This document shows, piece by piece, positions 17,698 to 26,590 of a stretch of DNA of 64,000 nucleotides (position 1 is the first letter of the stretch; the number at the start of each line of letters is the position of its first letter). Under the pieces are notes generated by a model. That model did no database searches. It saw only the letters and a list, made by a program, of their open reading frames with translations, and was not told where the DNA came from. The translations under genes and the position numbers were made by a program. The stretch is from Parabacteroides chongii (GTDB taxonomy: Bacteria; Bacteroidota; Bacteroidia; Bacteroidales; Tannerellaceae), in assembly GCF_029581355.1 (NCBI RefSeq), contig NZ_CP120849.1, positions 2,264,501-2,328,500 on the forward strand, in the 5' to 3' direction.

Positions 17698-17705
17698 TAT
17701 ATTTG
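17698..17705 (+). promoter_or_regulatory. -7 box of the second ECF sigma gene, just 7 bp from its ATG
   Basis: TATATTTG followed by C fits the -7 consensus. A start point about 7 bases downstream would fall at or within a base or two of ATG 17713, so the mRNA may be leaderless. No TTG stands at the usual -33 distance. Confidence 0.5.
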
Positions 17706-17712
17706 CATTCCT

Positions 17713-18270
17713 ATGGAGGTCAATCGGGAAGCTGAATATATGGAAAAACTGGGACAGGGGGATCATAAATCGTTTGATGCCCTGTTCGTATTATATCATC
17801 CGAGAGTGAAGAACTTCTTATTGGGGTTTGTCAAGGATGAGGAAGAAGCTTGCGATATGGCACAAGATATTTTCTTTAAGGTCTGGACGAATCGCGAAAG
17901 TATCTCCCGGGTCAGTTCCCTGAAAGCTTATCTTTACCGGATGGCACGGAATATGGTATATGATTATTTTGAGCACAGCCTGGTGAAAGAAAATTATGAA
18001 CAGAAAATCCAATTGTCTTCTAACGGGTATTCGGATCTGATCGAGGAAGATATTTACGCCAAGGAGTTGTCTCTCCTGATCGATATCGCTATTGAACAGA
18101 TGCCGGAACAGCGGCGGCGTATTTTTAAGATGAGCCGGAAAGACGGGTTGTCGAATGAAGAAATCTCCCTGAAATTGGAAATAAACAAACGGACTGTTGA
18201 AAACCATATAACACAAGCTCTTGCCGACTTGCGTGAGATTCTGAAAAATACTTCTTTATTGCTTTTTTGA
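17713..18270 (+). CDS. ECF-family RNA polymerase sigma-70 factor (PUL 2)
   Basis: A 185-residue sigma factor. Region 2 spans about 10-80 (QGDHKSFDALFVLYHPRVKNFLLGFVKDEEEACDMAQDIFFKVW), region 4 about 120-180 (QMPEQRRRIFKMSRKDGLSNEEISLKL and the recognition helix NKRTVENHITQALADL). An in-frame TTG at 17683 would extend the N-terminus by ten residues but lies upstream of the predicted -7 box, so ATG 17713 is preferred. It is followed after 66 bp by its fecR. The expected role is transcription of the downstream susC-susD-sulfatase genes upon glycan signalling. Confidence 0.9.
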   Translation: MEVNREAEYMEKLGQGDHKSFDALFVLYHPRVKNFLLGFVKDEEEACDMAQDIFFKVWTNRESISRVSSLKAYLYRMARNMVYDYFEHSLVKENYEQKIQLSSNGYSDLIEEDIYAKELSLLIDIAIEQMPEQRRRIFKMSRKDGLSNEEISLKLEINKRTVENHITQALADLREILKNTSLLLF

Positions 18271-18336
18271 AAAAAAACGTCTTTTGACTGTGTGTGCTCT
18301 CCCGCTCTCCCGTCTTTTATATAAACGGGGAATGAA

Positions 18337-19329
18337 ATGGCAAATAGAACAATACATACATTAATCTCGAAATTCTTCGGAAATGATCTTCCGGAAGCTG
18401 TTCAGCATGCTTTCGGTAAATGGTTCATAGGAGGAGCGCATCAGCAGGAAAAAGAAGAGGCCATGCAGGTGCTTTGGGAAGAGGTGCCGGCACAGGCGGA
18501 TGAGCGGACGCTGGAGGAATTGAATAAAATCCATGATCGTATACAAAAAAATTCACATCCGGCGGCAAAACGAACTTTGCATCGGCTGCTTATACGGGCC
18601 GCAGCTATTTTACTGTTGCCGTTGATCGGTGCTGCCAGTGCTTATTTTGTTATGCAGCATCAGCCGGAGGTGCTCGAACCCGAATGGGCGGAATGTTTTG
18701 TCCCGAATGGTGAAAAGAAACAGATCACACTGTCTGACGGTTCTGAGGTTTGGTTGAATTCCGGTTCGTTACTGGTTTATTCTGCCAAGTTTGAAGGTAG
18801 CCGGCGTTCGATTTACCTGAACGGGGAGGCGAGTTTCAAAGTGGCCAAGGATCCGGAGAAACCGTTTATTGTAAAAACCGGTCATATGGAAATAGAGGCT
18901 TTGGGTACGGTCTTTAATGTGGAAGCTTATTCGGATTCCGAACTGACCATTGCGACATTGGAGGAGGGGAAGGTCCGGGTCGATACGGATCTGGCAAAAG
19001 GTGAGCCTATTATTTTGCATCCGGATGAGCAGGTGGTGTACAACAGCCAGCTGAAAACGGTTTCAAAAACGGTGGTGGATGCCGGCAGGGTTCTACAGTG
19101 GAAACATGGTTACCTGACGTTTCAGGGGGCTTCTTTCGATTATATTGTAAAAACGATCGAACGGAAGTATGATGTTACGATCAATTATGAAACGGGAAAG
19201 TTTGCGGGACGTAGTTTTACCATGAAATTCAGACCGGATGAGGGATTGATCCAGGTGTTGGATATCTTGAAAGAGATGGTGAACGGATTGAATTACAGGA
19301 TGAAAGGTAATATAATATACATCAACTAA
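18337..19329 (+). CDS. FecR-family anti-sigma factor (PUL 2)
   Basis: A 330-residue inner-membrane regulator. The cytoplasmic part (1-80) is followed by a transmembrane helix around 84-105 (LIRAAAILLLPLIGAASAYFVM). The periplasmic FecR domain shows KKQITLSDGSEVWLNSGSLLVY, GEASFKVAKDPEKPFIVKTG and EALGTVFNVEAY, and the DUF4974-like C-terminus has YDVTINYETGKFAGRSFTMKF. The 66-bp gap to sigma contains a pyrimidine-rich stretch and CCCGT/ACGGG pairing just before the start. The next gene is its presumed SusC partner, 156 bp on, and the gap carries a predicted antisense RNA. Confidence 0.9.
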   Translation: MANRTIHTLISKFFGNDLPEAVQHAFGKWFIGGAHQQEKEEAMQVLWEEVPAQADERTLEELNKIHDRIQKNSHPAAKRTLHRLLIRAAAILLLPLIGAASAYFVMQHQPEVLEPEWAECFVPNGEKKQITLSDGSEVWLNSGSLLVYSAKFEGSRRSIYLNGEASFKVAKDPEKPFIVKTGHMEIEALGTVFNVEAYSDSELTIATLEEGKVRVDTDLAKGEPIILHPDEQVVYNSQLKTVSKTVVDAGRVLQWKHGYLTFQGASFDYIVKTIERKYDVTINYETGKFAGRSFTMKFRPDEGLIQVLDILKEMVNGLNYRMKGNIIYIN

Positions 19330-19346
19330 AAAAGGAGGATACTTTT

Positions 19347-19406
19347 ATGAAAAAAAGAACCCGGGAAGACGACGCCAATCAGAACTCCCCGGATTTGAAA
19401 TCGTAG
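19347..19406 (+). CDS. Putative 19-codon leader peptide between fecR and susC
   Basis: ATG 19347 is preceded by AAAGGAGG, the strongest Shine-Dalgarno in this area and rare in Bacteroidota, at a spacing of about 9 bases. The peptide is MKKRTREDDANQNSPDLKS, highly charged and without homology I recognise. It lies inside the region covered by the predicted antisense RNA, so it may be a regulatory leader, or the SD may be coincidental. Low to moderate confidence as a coding gene. Confidence 0.35.
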   Translation: MKKRTREDDANQNSPDLKS

Positions 19407-19472
19407 TGAACACCCATTAATAAATCACTTAAAACAGGTGATAAATAATATAGTATTCAACTTTAAAATCTA
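19349..19472 (-). ncRNA. Predicted cis-antisense sRNA opposite the susC leader (DonS-like), PUL 2
   Basis: On the minus strand, TTG (19507-19509), a 20-base spacer and TATCTTTG (19479-19486) form a consensus promoter overlapping the susC start codon. About 124 bases downstream lies a hairpin (CCGGGGAG / CTTCCCGG, stems 19385-19392 and 19361-19368, one mismatch) followed by TTCTTTTTTTC, an intrinsic terminator in antisense orientation. Such cis-encoded antisense RNAs, typified by DonS of Bacteroides fragilis, are known to repress PUL expression. Promoter and terminator are seen; the RNA itself is inferred. Confidence 0.6.
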
Positions 19473-19485
19473 ATTTTACAAAGAT

Positions 19486-22400
19486 ATGGAAATATACCTG
19501 AAAACACAACGGAATAAACGGAATAGTTTGTTCCGGGTATCAATAATGTCTTTTCTTTTCTTCTTCTTGCAGTATTCCATAATTTGGGGACAGAATGTTA
19601 CTTTCTCCGGAACTAGTCTGACCGTTAAAAAAGCATTTACAGAAATCGAGAAACAAACGGATATGTCGGTCGATTATGATGAGTCAGTTCTGAATATTCA
19701 CAAGAAAATAAATGTATCTACCGATAGCAGAGGGCTGGATGAGGCATTGAATCTGATTTTGCAGGGAACAGGTTGTTCTTATGTGATCAAAAATAATCAT
19801 ATAGTTATTTCTGCAGAAGCGAAAGAACAGGATAAGAACAATGATAATACATTGGTGATAACCGGTACCATAACAGACGAACATGGAGATCCTATCATAG
19901 GTGCGAATGTGATGGAGAGAGGTACAACCAATGGCTGTATTTCTGATATAAACGGTGGTTACTCTTTGAATGTTAAGAGTAATTCTGTTCTTCAGATATC
20001 CTATATAGGTTATATCACGAAAGAAATTGCGGTGAATAACCAGAAAGTAGTCAATGTCCGTTTGATAGAAGACACACAGAATCTGGATGAAGTAGTCGTT
20101 GTCGGTTACGGTGTACAGAAGAAAGTGAATCTGACCGGTGCTGTTTCAGTAGTGAAAGGGGAGGAAATGACCAAGCGTCCTGTAACCAATGCTACTTCCA
20201 TGCTGCAGGGGCAGATTCCTGGTTTACGTGTCGTGAACGGTTCGGGACAGTCCGGAAATAATAAGGTGAGTTTGCGTGTACGTGGTCAAGGTACATATTC
20301 TGATGCGGGCTCTGATCCGTTAGTATTGATAAATGGCGTTCCGGGAGATCTTTCCGCACTAGATCCTAATGCCATAGAAAGTATATCTGTGCTGAAGGAT
20401 GCTGCTTCTGCAGCTGTATATGGGGCACGTGCAGCGAACGGTGTTGTGCTGGTGACAACCAAGACTGGTATAAATAAAAAGACATCGATCAGTTACTCGG
20501 GAAATTTTGCCGTTTATTCTCCGACTCGAATGTTGAAGGTTGTAACTAATTCGGTTGATTATATGAATTTGTGGAATGAGGCGAAGGCAAATTCCGGAAT
20601 ATCTTCCGGCTTATATCCGCAGGATGTCATTGATCAATATAAAAATGCGCGACCGGGCGATCCGGAATATCCTAATTATGATTGGTTGGGAGAACATATT
20701 CACAGTGCATTCTCTCATAATCATAACGTGGCCGTTTCAGGAGGTTCTGAAAAGATGTCCTATAATGTCTCTATGTATTATGCCGATGAGAATGGAACAA
20801 TGGATGGACATGGATATAAGAAGTATAATTTTACGGCTGATTTACAGAGCCAGATAACCAAATGGATGAAATTCGGTTCGTATGTTGGTTTTATGCGTGG
20901 AGATAGAAAACGTCCTTATGAGGGAGGTGTGGACGGAAGTTTTACTTCTATTTTTGCACAGGCTCCGACTTATGGTCCACAGCGTACTGACGGTTCATGG
21001 GTTTATAAAGCTTATCCATGGGAAAGTAACAATAAGAATGTGATTGCTTTGGTTGGAAATGATGCCTTACGTAAAAATACGAGTTATGATGTGAATGCGC
21101 AGGTATGGCTGACAATTGATATTGCCAAAGGATTATCATGGCATACCAAAGGTGCAGTCCGTATGATTGCTGAAAGAGAAAAGGAATGGCGTCCGCTGGT
21201 AAATCTTTACAATTATCATACAGGCGAGTACATGAATGAGTTGGATGTCGGTGCAAAGGGATTGAACTCGAATGATTATCATACATTCTATACTTATTTG
21301 TATTCTTATTTGAAATATGATGTATCTACAAAAGATCGGAATCATAACTTTGGTCTTCAGTTAGGATATTCACAGGAAACGAATGATTATGACTGGCTGA
21401 AGGGATATAGAAAAGATTTTCCGTTCCCGTTGACAGAGATCGATGCCGGATCAAAGGAACTGCAGGAAGCTGAAGGAAATCTGGAACAATGGTCATTGAT
21501 GGGAGTTTTCGGACGTTTTAATTACAATTACAAAGAGCGTTACCTGTTTGAAGCTAATTTCCGTTATGATGGTTCATCCCGTATCAATCCCGATGACAGA
21601 TGGGGTATATTCCCTTCTTTCTCTGCCGGTTGGAGACTAACAGAAGAACAATTCATGCAAAATCTTCATTGGTCGTGGTTGAACAGTCTGAAAGTGAGAG
21701 CTTCGTGGGGACAGTTAGGTAATCAAAATATAGGTGTATATCCTTATCAGGCTGTTATGGAAAATGAAGGAAATTATACATTCGATAATTCGTCTTTATC
21801 CACAGGGTATGCACAAACAAAATATGCGAACCGAAACATTACCTGGGAGACAACGACTGTGACAGATATAGGTTTGGAAGCTACGGTTTTTAATGGACTG
21901 AATGTTACATTTGACTGGTATAAAAAAAGCACGAAAGATATTCTTCGTAATGCCCAGGTGACAGGTTCTTTAGGATTGGAGGCTCCTGTTATTAATAATG
22001 GTGAGATGGAAAATAAAGGGTTTGAAGTAAATGTACAGTATGTGAATAATATCAAAGGTGGTCTTTTCAAAGGATTGACATATAATGCCGGTTTCTATTT
22101 CGATCGCAACAGGAATAAGGTAACTAAGTTTGGTTCTGAAGAAATTTCCGGACATTATCTGCGTAAAGAGGGGTTACCTTATAACTCTTATTATATGCTG
22201 GATTGTATAGGGATTTTCAAAGACGAAGAAGATGTGAAGAATTCTCCGAAACAGTTCAATGATAATACATTGCCGGGTGATTTGAAGTACCGTGATGTGA
22301 ATAATGACGGTGTGATCGATAATGATGACCGTATGGTGATAGACGGACGCTTCCCGAAATTTGAATATGCAGTAAACTTATCGGCTAACTGGAAAGGATT

Positions 22401-22839
22401 TGATGTCTCTATTTTGATGCAGGGGGTTGAAGGTAAGAAACATTACGTGACAGATTGGGGATTACAGCCGTTCCGTCAGGGAAGTGCACCGACAATCGAT
22501 TATGTGAAATACCGCTGGACGGAAGACAATCCTGATAATGCGAAATATCCCAGAATGTATTTTGATAACTTTGGTGGCAGTAAGAATACGAGAAAAAATT
22601 CATACTTCCTGAAAGATGCTTCTTATTTACGTTTGAAGAATGTTACGATCGGTTATACGATCCCTGCTGAGCTGACGAGAAAATTATTGGTAGAACGGAT
22701 ACGTGTATTTTTCTCCGGTGATAACCTGGCGACGATCACTAATTATCCGGAATTAGACCCTGAAAGAGAAGATGACGGTCGTTTCGTCGCTTATCCTCAG
22801 AATAAGATTTGTTCATTTGGTATTAACGTCCAATTTTAA
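19486..22839 (+). CDS. SusC-like TonB-dependent receptor with STN domain (PUL 2)
   Basis: A 1117-residue outer-membrane transporter. After a basic N-terminus, the signal peptide ends near IIWGQ (~36). The STN domain runs from about 38 to 112 (FSGTSLTVKKAFTEIEKQTDMSVDYD), a carboxypeptidase regulatory-like domain from 125 to 200 (GTITDEHGDPIIGANVMERG), the TonB-box/plug start is EVVVVGYGVQKKVNLTGAV, and SVLKDAASAAVYGARAANGVVLVTTK is the SusC plug signature. The barrel ends in INVQF with a terminal aromatic residue. ATG 19486 overlaps the -7 box of the antisense promoter by one base. Partners are the upstream sigma/FecR pair and the SusD starting 6 bp later. Confidence 0.93.
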   Translation: MEIYLKTQRNKRNSLFRVSIMSFLFFFLQYSIIWGQNVTFSGTSLTVKKAFTEIEKQTDMSVDYDESVLNIHKKINVSTDSRGLDEALNLILQGTGCSYVIKNNHIVISAEAKEQDKNNDNTLVITGTITDEHGDPIIGANVMERGTTNGCISDINGGYSLNVKSNSVLQISYIGYITKEIAVNNQKVVNVRLIEDTQNLDEVVVVGYGVQKKVNLTGAVSVVKGEEMTKRPVTNATSMLQGQIPGLRVVNGSGQSGNNKVSLRVRGQGTYSDAGSDPLVLINGVPGDLSALDPNAIESISVLKDAASAAVYGARAANGVVLVTTKTGINKKTSISYSGNFAVYSPTRMLKVVTNSVDYMNLWNEAKANSGISSGLYPQDVIDQYKNARPGDPEYPNYDWLGEHIHSAFSHNHNVAVSGGSEKMSYNVSMYYADENGTMDGHGYKKYNFTADLQSQITKWMKFGSYVGFMRGDRKRPYEGGVDGSFTSIFAQAPTYGPQRTDGSWVYKAYPWESNNKNVIALVGNDALRKNTSYDVNAQVWLTIDIAKGLSWHTKGAVRMIAEREKEWRPLVNLYNYHTGEYMNELDVGAKGLNSNDYHTFYTYLYSYLKYDVSTKDRNHNFGLQLGYSQETNDYDWLKGYRKDFPFPLTEIDAGSKELQEAEGNLEQWSLMGVFGRFNYNYKERYLFEANFRYDGSSRINPDDRWGIFPSFSAGWRLTEEQFMQNLHWSWLNSLKVRASWGQLGNQNIGVYPYQAVMENEGNYTFDNSSLSTGYAQTKYANRNITWETTTVTDIGLEATVFNGLNVTFDWYKKSTKDILRNAQVTGSLGLEAPVINNGEMENKGFEVNVQYVNNIKGGLFKGLTYNAGFYFDRNRNKVTKFGSEEISGHYLRKEGLPYNSYYMLDCIGIFKDEEDVKNSPKQFNDNTLPGDLKYRDVNNDGVIDNDDRMVIDGRFPKFEYAVNLSANWKGFDVSILMQGVEGKKHYVTDWGLQPFRQGSAPTIDYVKYRWTEDNPDNAKYPRMYFDNFGGSKNTRKNSYFLKDASYLRLKNVTIGYTIPAELTRKLLVERIRVFFSGDNLATITNYPELDPEREDDGRFVAYPQNKICSFGINVQF

Positions 22840-22845
22840 TTCGAT

Positions 22846-24393
22846 ATGGTTATGAAAAAAGCTAAATATTATTTGCTTCTGATATTGGTAGTTGTAATGA
22901 GCGGATGTGATGATTTTTTGGAAAAGAATCCGCCATCCAAACCCTCAGAAAATACTTTCTGGAAACAGAAAAGTGATTTGGATATGGCTTTGACAGCCTG
23001 TTATGGCACAATGACTAAGTTTGATCACGGTTATTTTTCATTTGGTATGCCTCAATGGGATAGCTTTGTCGATAACTGTCGTAGTGTGGAGGAAGGAATC
23101 ACTTTCGATGTTTTCCAGGGAAATATAGACCCGTCGACAGCCGGTATTATTCAGGATGTTTACAAAGGAGCTTATGTCGGAATAACCCGTATGAATTTGT
23201 TCCTCTATCAATTGGATAAGTATGAAAATACGGATTTGTCGGAATCGGAAAGGAACTTCAGTAAGGGACAGGTTCTTTTTTTGAGAGCATTCTATTATTC
23301 CTTTTTATACAGATGTTATGGTGATATTCCGTTGATCGTGGAACCTTTGGATTTGGAAACACAGTATCAGCCGAAGGTTGAAGCGGCAAAGATTCTGGAG
23401 CAGATTTATACGGATTTGAATGATGCAATCAACTTGTTACCAGATAATACCTATCTGGAATTGCCTGGCAGAGTAACCAAAGGGGCTGCTCTTGCACTGA
23501 AAACCAGAATGATGCTTTATGATGCCTATAATACGGATGGCAAAGCCGATGTGGAAAAAATGAGGAATGCCTTATCCGTTGCAGAACAGATAAAAGGATA
23601 TAGATTGTGTGATGATTTCGAAAGTATTTTTCAGGGATCCGCCCAGGAAACAAATCCGGAAATTATTTTCTCAACTAAGTATCTGGCACCTAATAACTGG
23701 CATAAAAGTGATTTGTGGTTTGGCGCGTGGCTACGTTGTGCACCTCTGACCAATTTTGTAGAGGAGTTCGAATTTAAGGATGGTACACCTTTCTCTAAAG
23801 AAAGTGATCTGTATAATCCGGAGAATCCGGTAGAGAACCGTGATCCCCGACTGGATATGTCCGCTTTTTACCTGCAATTGAAAATAGGTGATGTTGAACA
23901 ACCTGTTACGGGGGATTTACCAACTAAATATGGTTTGAAGAAGTTTGTGACCCGTGACAAAACTCAATATCCGATCGGATATAATACACGTAGTGATCAG
24001 GACTGGGTACATTTCAGATATGCTGAGGTACTGCTGGCTATTGCCGAAGCGGAAAATGAAGTGAACGGTCCTACGCAGAAAGTGTATAATGCTATCAACA
24101 GTATACGTGCCCGTAAAGGGGTTGATATGCCTCCGTTGCCTACAGGTTTGAGCCAGGCACAGATGCGTGAAAAGATTCGTCATGAACGGCGTATTGAGTT
24201 AGCTTTTGAAGGTCATCGTTATTTTGATTTGAAACGTTGGCGTATTATTGGAGAAATAATGAATAACTTTGACGAACCGACATTGCCGTTGTATAAATCC
24301 GTGTTTGAGGATCGTTTCTACTTATGGCCGATACCTCAAAGCGAAATCGACAAGAATAACGGCGTATTGGTTCAGAACCCGAATTACAAATAA
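22846..24393 (+). CDS. SusD-like glycan-binding lipoprotein (PUL 2)
   Basis: A 515-residue SusD with the lipobox VVMSGC (Cys21). The FLEKNPPSKPSENTFWK opening, QVLFLRAFYYSFLYRCYGDIPLIVEPL in the TPR region, WVHFRYAEVLLAIAEAENEV, IRHERRIELAFEGHRYFDLKRW and the terminal IPQSEIDKNNGVLVQNPNYK are all SusD hallmarks. The gene begins 6 bp after susC and is followed after 9 bp by a sulfatase, so a sulfated glycan ligand is likely (inference). A second in-frame ATG (22852) is an alternative start. Confidence 0.92.
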   Translation: MVMKKAKYYLLLILVVVMSGCDDFLEKNPPSKPSENTFWKQKSDLDMALTACYGTMTKFDHGYFSFGMPQWDSFVDNCRSVEEGITFDVFQGNIDPSTAGIIQDVYKGAYVGITRMNLFLYQLDKYENTDLSESERNFSKGQVLFLRAFYYSFLYRCYGDIPLIVEPLDLETQYQPKVEAAKILEQIYTDLNDAINLLPDNTYLELPGRVTKGAALALKTRMMLYDAYNTDGKADVEKMRNALSVAEQIKGYRLCDDFESIFQGSAQETNPEIIFSTKYLAPNNWHKSDLWFGAWLRCAPLTNFVEEFEFKDGTPFSKESDLYNPENPVENRDPRLDMSAFYLQLKIGDVEQPVTGDLPTKYGLKKFVTRDKTQYPIGYNTRSDQDWVHFRYAEVLLAIAEAENEVNGPTQKVYNAINSIRARKGVDMPPLPTGLSQAQMREKIRHERRIELAFEGHRYFDLKRWRIIGEIMNNFDEPTLPLYKSVFEDRFYLWPIPQSEIDKNNGVLVQNPNYK

Positions 24394-24402
24394 AAGAAAG
24401 AT

Positions 24403-25941
24403 ATGGATAAGTTAATCAGAAATCGTGGATTACTTCTGTCATTGGGAAGTATGGCTGTTTTGAGCGGGTGTGCCCAACAGCCGCAGGAACAGAAAAAACC
24501 GAATATTGTATTCATCTTTGCGGATGATATGGGATATGGCGATGTTTCGGCATTCAATGAAAATTCGAAGATACAAACAACGAATATTGACCGCATAGCG
24601 AATGAAGGTGTTGCTTTTACGGATGCCCATTCCAGTTCGTCTGTCAGTACGCCTTCCCGGTATAGTTTGTTGACGGGCCGGTATAACTGGCGTTCAGATC
24701 TGAAATCCGGCGTTTTGATGGGATATAATAAGGCACTGATCGCTCCTGATCGCCGGACAATCGCTTCTGTCCTGAGAGACCAGGGATATCAGACTGCTTG
24801 TATCGGAAAATGGCATTTGGGCTGGGATTGGAATAACATAGAAGCAGGAAAGGATAGTGTGGATTTCAGTAAACCTATTACAAACGGACCGACAACACGT
24901 GGCTTTGATTATTTCTATGGAATTATTGCTTCTCTGGATATGGCTCCGTACGTTTATGTAGAAAATGATATGCCGACAGCTTTGCCGGACAGGGAAACTG
25001 TAAATGATGGTATGAAGTATTGGCGTAAAGGCCCGACAGCATCGGATTTTGATCATGAACAAACTTTACCCAATTTTATTAATCGGGCCGTAGATTACAT
25101 TCATGATAAGTCAAAGGATGATAAACCTTTCTATCTGTATCTTCCGTTACCGGCTCCTCATACACCTATCCTGCCTATTAAAGAGTATCAGGGTAAATCC
25201 GGTCTGAATCCGTATGGAGATTTTGTCTTGATGGTGGATGATATGGTTGGTAAAGTCATGAATGCATTAAAAGAGGCTGGTGTGGACGATAATACGATCT
25301 TGGTATTCAGTACGGATAACGGATGTAGTCCTCAGGCTAAATTCGACGAACTTCAGGAAAAAGGACATTATCCCAGCTACATTTATCGTGGACATAAAGC
25401 TGATCTTTTTGACGGTGGTCATCGTATCCCGTGTGCAGTTCGTTGGCCGGCAAAGATTAAACCGCATACCGTTAATCAAACGGTTTGTCTGACTGACTTC
25501 TTCGCCACATTCGCCACGATAGCCGATTATCAGCTGAAGGACTCCGAAGGAGAAGACAGTTACAACATTCTCCCTTTGTTGTTGAATGAAAAAGAAGGTG
25601 ATGTCATTCGTGAAGCCACCGTTCATCATTCGATAAACGGTGATTTTACGATTCGCAAAGGCGAATGGAAACTGTTATTATCACCGAGTTCCGGTGGTTG
25701 GAGTTTCCCGAAACCTGGTACGGATGACGAGGTAATCAAAACATTACCATTGATCCAGCTTTACAACATGAAGACCGATCCGGCAGAAAAAAATAATGTA
25801 TATGCCGAACATCCTGAAGTAGTAAAAGAATTGAAAGACCTGATGATCAAATATGTGAAGGAGGGTCGCAGTACTCCGGGTACTCCGCAGAAGAACGACG
25901 GACCGGAAGTCTGGAAGCAGTTGAGTTGGATGGAGGAATAA
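24403..25941 (+). CDS. Family S1 sulfatase lipoprotein, serine-type (PUL 2)
   Basis: A 512-residue formylglycine sulfatase with lipobox VLSGC (Cys23), so probably surface or periplasm anchored. The metal-site motif IFADDMGYGDVS is at 38-49; the modification motif SVSTPSRYSLLTGR places Ser82 as the formylglycine precursor, followed by PSR. CIGKWHLGW, LPAPHTP and STDNGC complete the active-site set. Ser-type enzymes are matured by an anaerobic radical-SAM enzyme (anSME), not encoded here. It is a close paralogue of the sulfatase at 32897-34432; the last ~310 bp are nearly identical in two patches. S1 subfamily and the sulfate position cleaved cannot be assigned from sequence alone. Confidence 0.9.
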   Translation: MDKLIRNRGLLLSLGSMAVLSGCAQQPQEQKKPNIVFIFADDMGYGDVSAFNENSKIQTTNIDRIANEGVAFTDAHSSSSVSTPSRYSLLTGRYNWRSDLKSGVLMGYNKALIAPDRRTIASVLRDQGYQTACIGKWHLGWDWNNIEAGKDSVDFSKPITNGPTTRGFDYFYGIIASLDMAPYVYVENDMPTALPDRETVNDGMKYWRKGPTASDFDHEQTLPNFINRAVDYIHDKSKDDKPFYLYLPLPAPHTPILPIKEYQGKSGLNPYGDFVLMVDDMVGKVMNALKEAGVDDNTILVFSTDNGCSPQAKFDELQEKGHYPSYIYRGHKADLFDGGHRIPCAVRWPAKIKPHTVNQTVCLTDFFATFATIADYQLKDSEGEDSYNILPLLLNEKEGDVIREATVHHSINGDFTIRKGEWKLLLSPSSGGWSFPKPGTDDEVIKTLPLIQLYNMKTDPAEKNNVYAEHPEVVKELKDLMIKYVKEGRSTPGTPQKNDGPEVWKQLSWMEE

Positions 25942-25956
25942 AAACCATTCGAACTC

Positions 25957-26000
25957 TTGAAAAGTCCTGGAAAACGTTTACTTTTGTTTCCAGGACTTTT
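25957..26000 (+). promoter_or_regulatory. Composite terminator-promoter before the third ECF sigma gene
   Basis: A perfect 14-bp hairpin (25960-25973 with 25987-26000) followed by T-rich sequence ends the sulfatase transcript. Its loop contains TACTTTTG (25979-25986), which with TTG at 25957-25959 and a 19-base spacer forms a consensus promoter for the sigma gene at 26021. The new transcript would start inside the right arm (about 25993), so it could not fold the terminator. Confidence 0.7.
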
Positions 26001-26020
26001 TTATTTATTGGAAAAGGAAG

Positions 26021-26590
26021 ATGTTAACAGAAAAACGGATAGTACCTTATAGTTTTGAGGAAATATATGTTTCATATTTCTCCAGGATGAAGTATTTTGC
26101 TTTAGAATATGTATTATCTGAAGAGGATGCAGAGAATATTGTACAGGATGTTTTTACCGAACTATGGGAAAGAAAAGAATTACTTACTTATAATATTAAT
26201 TTAGTCGCATTCCTTTTTACCTCTATAAAAAACAGATGTATAGATCATTTGCGGCACCGTACAGTTGTTCAGGAAGCTGTTGATAAAATACAGGAAGAAT
26301 ACTTGATGACTTTACGGGTTAAGCTTGCTTCTTTGGAATTGTTTGATCAGTCTCTTTTTTCGGAGCAGGAAATAGAGCGAATTGTTACTGAAATAATTGA
26401 TTCACTGCCGGATAAATGTCGTGAGATATTTATAAAAAGCAGAGTGGAAGGGAAAAAACAGAAAGAGATTGCTGCAGAATTGAATCTGTCGCTTAAAACT
26501 GTTGAAAACCAAATGAATATAGCTTATAAAAAGATAAAAGCTGAATTAAAAGATTATTTGCCTCTTCTTTTGTTCTTTTTGAATAATTAA
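26021..26590 (+). CDS. ECF-family RNA polymerase sigma-70 factor (PUL 3)
   Basis: A 189-residue ECF sigma. Region 2 is at about 10-75 (SFEEIYVSYFSRMKYFALEYVLSEEDAENIVQDVFTELWERKE); region 4 at about 125-180 has DSLPDKCREIFIKSRVEGKKQKEIAAELNLS and the helix LKTVENQMNIAYKKIK. ATG 26021 follows AAAAGGAAG, a usable ribosome-binding site, and the composite promoter lies 35 bp upstream. It opens the second of two consecutive sigma-FecR-SusC-SusD-sulfatase modules. Confidence 0.9.
   Translation: MLTEKRIVPYSFEEIYVSYFSRMKYFALEYVLSEEDAENIVQDVFTELWERKELLTYNINLVAFLFTSIKNRCIDHLRHRTVVQEAVDKIQEEYLMTLRVKLASLELFDQSLFSEQEIERIVTEIIDSLPDKCREIFIKSRVEGKKQKEIAAELNLSLKTVENQMNIAYKKIKAELKDYLPLLLFFLNN

Noticed and set aside
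17683..17712. TTG start for the PUL 2 sigma factor
   Set aside because: It lies upstream of the predicted -7 box and adds residues not typical of the family.
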